Positions 6,990 through 8,832 of a stretch of 8,832 bases of DNA are shown here, piece by piece; position 1 is the first letter of the stretch, and each line of letters starts with the position of its first letter. The position numbers and the translations under genes were made by a program. The notes under the pieces were generated by a model. It made no database searches, had not been told where the DNA came from, and saw nothing but the letters and a program-made list of their open reading frames with translations. The stretch is taken from the NCBI GenBank assembly GCA_964551875.1, contig CAZKEV010000063.1, positions 1-8,832 of the forward strand, in the 5' to 3' direction. The DNA comes from JACTUA01 sp964551875. GTDB taxonomy: Archaea > Halobacteriota > Methanomicrobia > Methanomicrobiales > JACTUA01.

Positions 6990-6999
6990 TTCCCGAAGG
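6988..6999 (-). other. Small inverted repeat in the rpsB-memo gap
   Basis: The minus strand reads CCTTCGGGAAGG, a perfect 4-bp stem (CCTT/AAGG) around a CGGG loop, ending inside the GGTGA ribosome site of memo. The stem is short and no U-run follows, so it is not a terminator. It could slightly mask the memo ribosome site, or be chance. The palindrome is directly seen; any role is speculation. Confidence 0.35.
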
Positions 7000-7003
7000 A
7001 GGG

Positions 7004-7615
7004 TTAGATCTCTGTCTCAAAGTCCTCGAGGGTGAGGTTCGTTACCACTCCCCGGAGGCGGAGCATCTCCTTCATCAGGAGGTAGTAGATCAGGGAGAGG
7101 GCCTTCCTCCCCTTGTTGTTTGTCGGGATGACCAGGTCGATGTACCCCGTCATGTTGTTCGTGTCGCAGAGGGCGACCACGGGGATACCGGACTGGACCG
7201 CCTCGGTCACCACCTGGGCGTCGCCGATGGGGTCGGTCACCATCACCACGTCAGGCTCCAGGTACCCCGGGATGACCTGGTTCGTGAGCATGCCCGGGAT
7301 GAACCGCCCGGTCACCGACATCGCCCCGATGGCCTCGGCGAAGCGCTTCGCCGGGTACTGGCCGTACTGCCGGGAGGTGACGACGAGCACATTCGGCGGG
7401 TCGAACTGGGCAAGGAACTTGGCCGCGGTCTTGATCCTCTCGTCGGTCGCCCGGATGTCCAGGATATAGAGCCCGTCCCCCCGGACGCGGTAGATGTACC
7501 GCTTCATGTCCTTGGACTTCTGCTGGGTCCCGATGTGGACACCCGCGGCAAGGTACTCCTCGACGGGTGCCAGGGGCTCCTTTAATTCTATCTCCATCTC
7601 GTTCGCTGCAGTCAT
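7004..7615 (-). CDS. rpsB: 30S ribosomal protein uS2 (S2, archaeal)
   Basis: Structural protein of the small ribosomal subunit. The 203-residue length fits archaeal uS2, which lacks the bacterial insertions. Family signatures are AGVHIGTQ (24-31), a central RFIPGMLTN (104-112), and the C-terminal DTNN (151-154) followed by IDLVIPTNNKGRKAL (159-173). An open frame extends farther upstream inside eno, but the ATG at 7615 is chosen because GAGGAG sits 5 nt before it, it overlaps the eno stop as ATGA, and the preceding in-frame residues are basic shadow translation of eno. A second ATG six codons in (MEIEL) is possible but has no comparable site. The order eno-rpsB is a conserved archaeal arrangement. 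The stop is TAA and is followed by the largest gap in the window, 24 nt. Confidence 0.97.
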   Translation of the reverse strand: MTAANEMEIELKEPLAPVEEYLAAGVHIGTQQKSKDMKRYIYRVRGDGLYILDIRATDERIKTAAKFLAQFDPPNVLVVTSRQYGQYPAKRFAEAIGAMSVTGRFIPGMLTNQVIPGYLEPDVVMVTDPIGDAQVVTEAVQSGIPVVALCDTNNMTGYIDLVIPTNNKGRKALSLIYYLLMKEMLRLRGVVTNLTLEDFETEI

Positions 7616-8799
7616 AGTATCTCCTCGATTCGTATCAGTTCGTTCAGCTTCGCGGTCCGCTCGCCCCCGACCACGCCGCACTTCAGGAAGATGCACCCGA
7701 ACGCGGTGGCGAGGTGGGCGATGGTATCGTCCGTGGTCTCCCCGCTCCGGTGGCTCATCACCGTCTCCATCCCGTGGCGGTGTGCGAGCTTCACGGCCTC
7801 GAAGGTCTCGGTGAGCGTCCCGACCTGGTCGGGCTTGATCAGGACGCAGTCCGCTGAGCCCGCCTCGATCCCGGTCATGATCCGCTCCGTGGAGGTGACA
7901 AAGAGGTCGTCGCCGCAGATGAGGCAGCGGTCGTTCACCTGCCGCGTCAGGTTGGCAAAGCCCGCGAAGTCGTCCTCATGGAGCGGGTCCTCGACATAGA
8001 CCAGGCCGTAGGCGTCGATGAGCTCGGCCATGTAGGCGATCTGCTCCTCGGTGGTTCTCTCGGCCTCGCGGTACCTGTACCGGCCGTCGCTGTAGAGCTG
8101 GCTCGCCGCGACATCGATCCCCATGTTGATGGAGATCTTCATCTCGTCGGAGACCGCGTCCACCGCCTGGCGGACCACGTCGAACGCGGTCCGGTCATCG
8201 ATCTGGGGAGCCCAGGCACCCTCGTCGCCCTTCCCGCAGGTTACGCCCCTCGCGGTCAGGTTCTCTTTCACCTTCCGGTGGACGGCCGCGTTCGCGAAGA
8301 CCGCTTCTCCCGCATCGGCAGCGCCGGTCGGCACCACGAGGAACTCCTGGATCTCGGTCGCGCCCGGCGCATGTGCCCCGCCCCCGATGACATTCCCCAG
8401 GGGGTGGGGGGTGCCGGTTACGAAGATCCCGCCAAGGTACCTGAAGAGCTCGAGGCCCTGTGCCGAGGCCGCCGCCTTCGCGTTTGCGAGGGAGAGGGCG
8501 ACCGCGACATTGGCCCCGATGGAGGAGAAGTCCGGCGTCCCGTCAACCTCCCGCAGCAGCTCGTCGAAGCCTATCTGGTCGGCCGCGTCCTCCCCGATGA
8601 GGGTGGGGACGAGCCTTGTTACGGCATCCTCCACCGCCTCCCTGGCCGGCCTGGTCTTTGCCTCGTAGGCGCCCGTCGACGCGCCGCTCGGCGCCGCCGC
8701 CCTCCCGAAGCCGTTCTCTGTCCAGACCTCGGCCTCCACCGTGGGGTTCCCCCGTGAGTCCAGGATGGTCCGCATCCTGATCAGCTCGATGGCGGTCAT
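7612..8799 (-). CDS. eno: Enolase (phosphopyruvate hydratase)
   Basis: Converts 2-phosphoglycerate to phosphoenolpyruvate, reversibly, in cytoplasmic glycolysis/gluconeogenesis; in a methanogen mainly the gluconeogenic direction would be used (inference). The 395-residue product starts MTAIELIRMRTILDSRGNPT. Key sites are all present by alignment from memory to known enolases: loop SGAST at 38-42, H143 in GGGAHA, E152 in QEF, catalytic E193 in GDEG, Mg ligands D229 (GIDVAAS), E270 (EDPL) and D297 (GDDLFVTS), catalytic K322, HRS at 350-352, and K373. It is about 35 residues shorter than the E. coli enzyme: roughly ten residues are missing after the SGASTG loop and the C-terminal tail after RIEE is absent. 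It starts 3 nt after the upstream stop with only a weak GGT-type ribosome site, and its TGA overlaps the rpsB ATG as ATGA. Confidence 0.97.
   Translation of the reverse strand: MTAIELIRMRTILDSRGNPTVEAEVWTENGFGRAAAPSGASTGAYEAKTRPAREAVEDAVTRLVPTLIGEDAADQIGFDELLREVDGTPDFSSIGANVAVALSLANAKAAASAQGLELFRYLGGIFVTGTPHPLGNVIGGGAHAPGATEIQEFLVVPTGAADAGEAVFANAAVHRKVKENLTARGVTCGKGDEGAWAPQIDDRTAFDVVRQAVDAVSDEMKISINMGIDVAASQLYSDGRYRYREAERTTEEQIAYMAELIDAYGLVYVEDPLHEDDFAGFANLTRQVNDRCLICGDDLFVTSTERIMTGIEAGSADCVLIKPDQVGTLTETFEAVKLAHRHGMETVMSHRSGETTDDTIAHLATAFGCIFLKCGVVGGERTAKLNELIRIEEIL
7621..7626 (-). promoter_or_regulatory. Shine-Dalgarno site of rpsB
   Basis: On the minus strand GAGGAG lies 5 nt before the ATG at 7615, inside the last codons of eno. 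It fixes the rpsB start and, with the ATGA stop/start overlap, suggests translational coupling of rpsB to eno. Confidence 0.8.
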
Positions 8800-8802
8800 C
8801 GG

Positions 8803-8832
8803 TCAGATACCTACCTTGCGCTTCACGGTGAT
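8803..8832 (-). CDS. rpoK: C-terminal end of probable RNA polymerase subunit RpoK (Rpb6), partial
   Basis: Only the last nine codons and a TGA stop are inside the window; the gene enters from the right edge. The visible tail reads ITVKRKVGI, a short basic, beta-like ending of the kind found at the C-terminus of archaeal RpoK/Rpb6. Established gene order in euryarchaea places rpoN-rpoK directly before eno and rpsB, and the stop lies only 3 nt before the eno ATG, so the same transcript is expected. RpoK is a small assembly subunit of archaeal RNA polymerase. The frame and stop are seen directly; the identity rests on the tail plus gene order, since nine residues cannot prove a family. Confidence 0.6.
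   Translation of the reverse strand: MTVKRKVGI

Noticed and set aside
6988..6999. Palindrome in the rpsB-memo gap as a transcription terminator
   Set aside because: The stem is only 4 bp and no U-rich run follows on the minus strand; the downstream genes continue without a promoter.
6164..7585. Plus-strand open frame of about 473 codons opposite memo and rpsB
   Set aside because: It spans two recognised genes on the other strand and has a low-complexity antisense composition (L, D, V, G, H, P). No ribosome site or family motif was seen.
7616..7696. N-terminal extension of uS2 into eno (27 more residues)
   Set aside because: The extra residues are a basic shadow of the eno C-terminus; the ATG at 7615 has a GAGGAG site and an ATGA overlap with the eno stop.
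1..8832. Search for CRISPR repeats, insertion sequences, tRNA/rRNA genes, defence or toxin-antitoxin modules
   Set aside because: The window is almost fully covered by recognised housekeeping genes, the only gap over 10 nt is 24 nt, and no repeat array, transposase, RNA gene or defence domain was seen.

Overview
The window is a single, tightly packed block of housekeeping genes. All of them are on the minus strand and read from high to low coordinates. The content is archaeal: a GTG- and ATG-started gene set with Shine-Dalgarno sites of the AGGAG and GGTGA kind, archaeal-type uS2, the Memo family protein, isopentenyl phosphate kinase, type 2 IPP isomerase, short-chain prenyl synthase, archaeal RNase J and archaeal-type GluRS. 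The DNA is GC-rich with strong G/C preference at third codon positions. Together with the gene order this points to a euryarchaeal methanogen, most likely of the Methanomicrobiales. That placement is an inference; no taxon-specific marker lies in the window.

In transcription order (right to left) the layout is: the last ten codons of what is probably rpoK (8803-8832), eno (7612-8799), rpsB (7004-7615), memo (6191-6979), mvk (5320-6189), ipk (4572-5327), fni/idi2 (3503-4570), RNase J (2173-3513), idsA (1206-2162), and the first 401 codons of gltX (1-1205, running off the left edge). Junctions are 3-nt gap, 4-nt overlap, 24-nt gap, 1-nt gap, 8-nt overlap, 1-nt gap, 11-nt overlap, 10-nt gap and 0-nt gap. 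No stretch over 24 bases lacks a gene. I see no internal promoter, RNA gene, mobile element, repeat array or terminator; the promoter must lie beyond 8832.

Functionally, mvk, ipk, fni and idsA are four steps of archaeal isoprenoid synthesis: mevalonate to phosphomevalonate, isopentenyl phosphate to IPP, IPP to DMAPP, and chain elongation to the C20 (geranylgeranyl) precursor of membrane lipids. The presence of IPK implies the archaeal route through isopentenyl phosphate. The enzymes between phosphomevalonate and isopentenyl phosphate are not in the window. The rest of the operon is transcription (RpoK), translation (uS2, GluRS), RNA decay (RNase J), central metabolism (enolase) and Memo, a metal-site protein of unsettled function in archaea.

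I see no novel defence or mobile system. The most interesting points are Memo lodged between rpsB and mvk and apparently coupled to mvk, RNase J embedded within the lipid-precursor genes by an 11-nt overlap, and some motif substitutions in GluRS, IPK and enolase.
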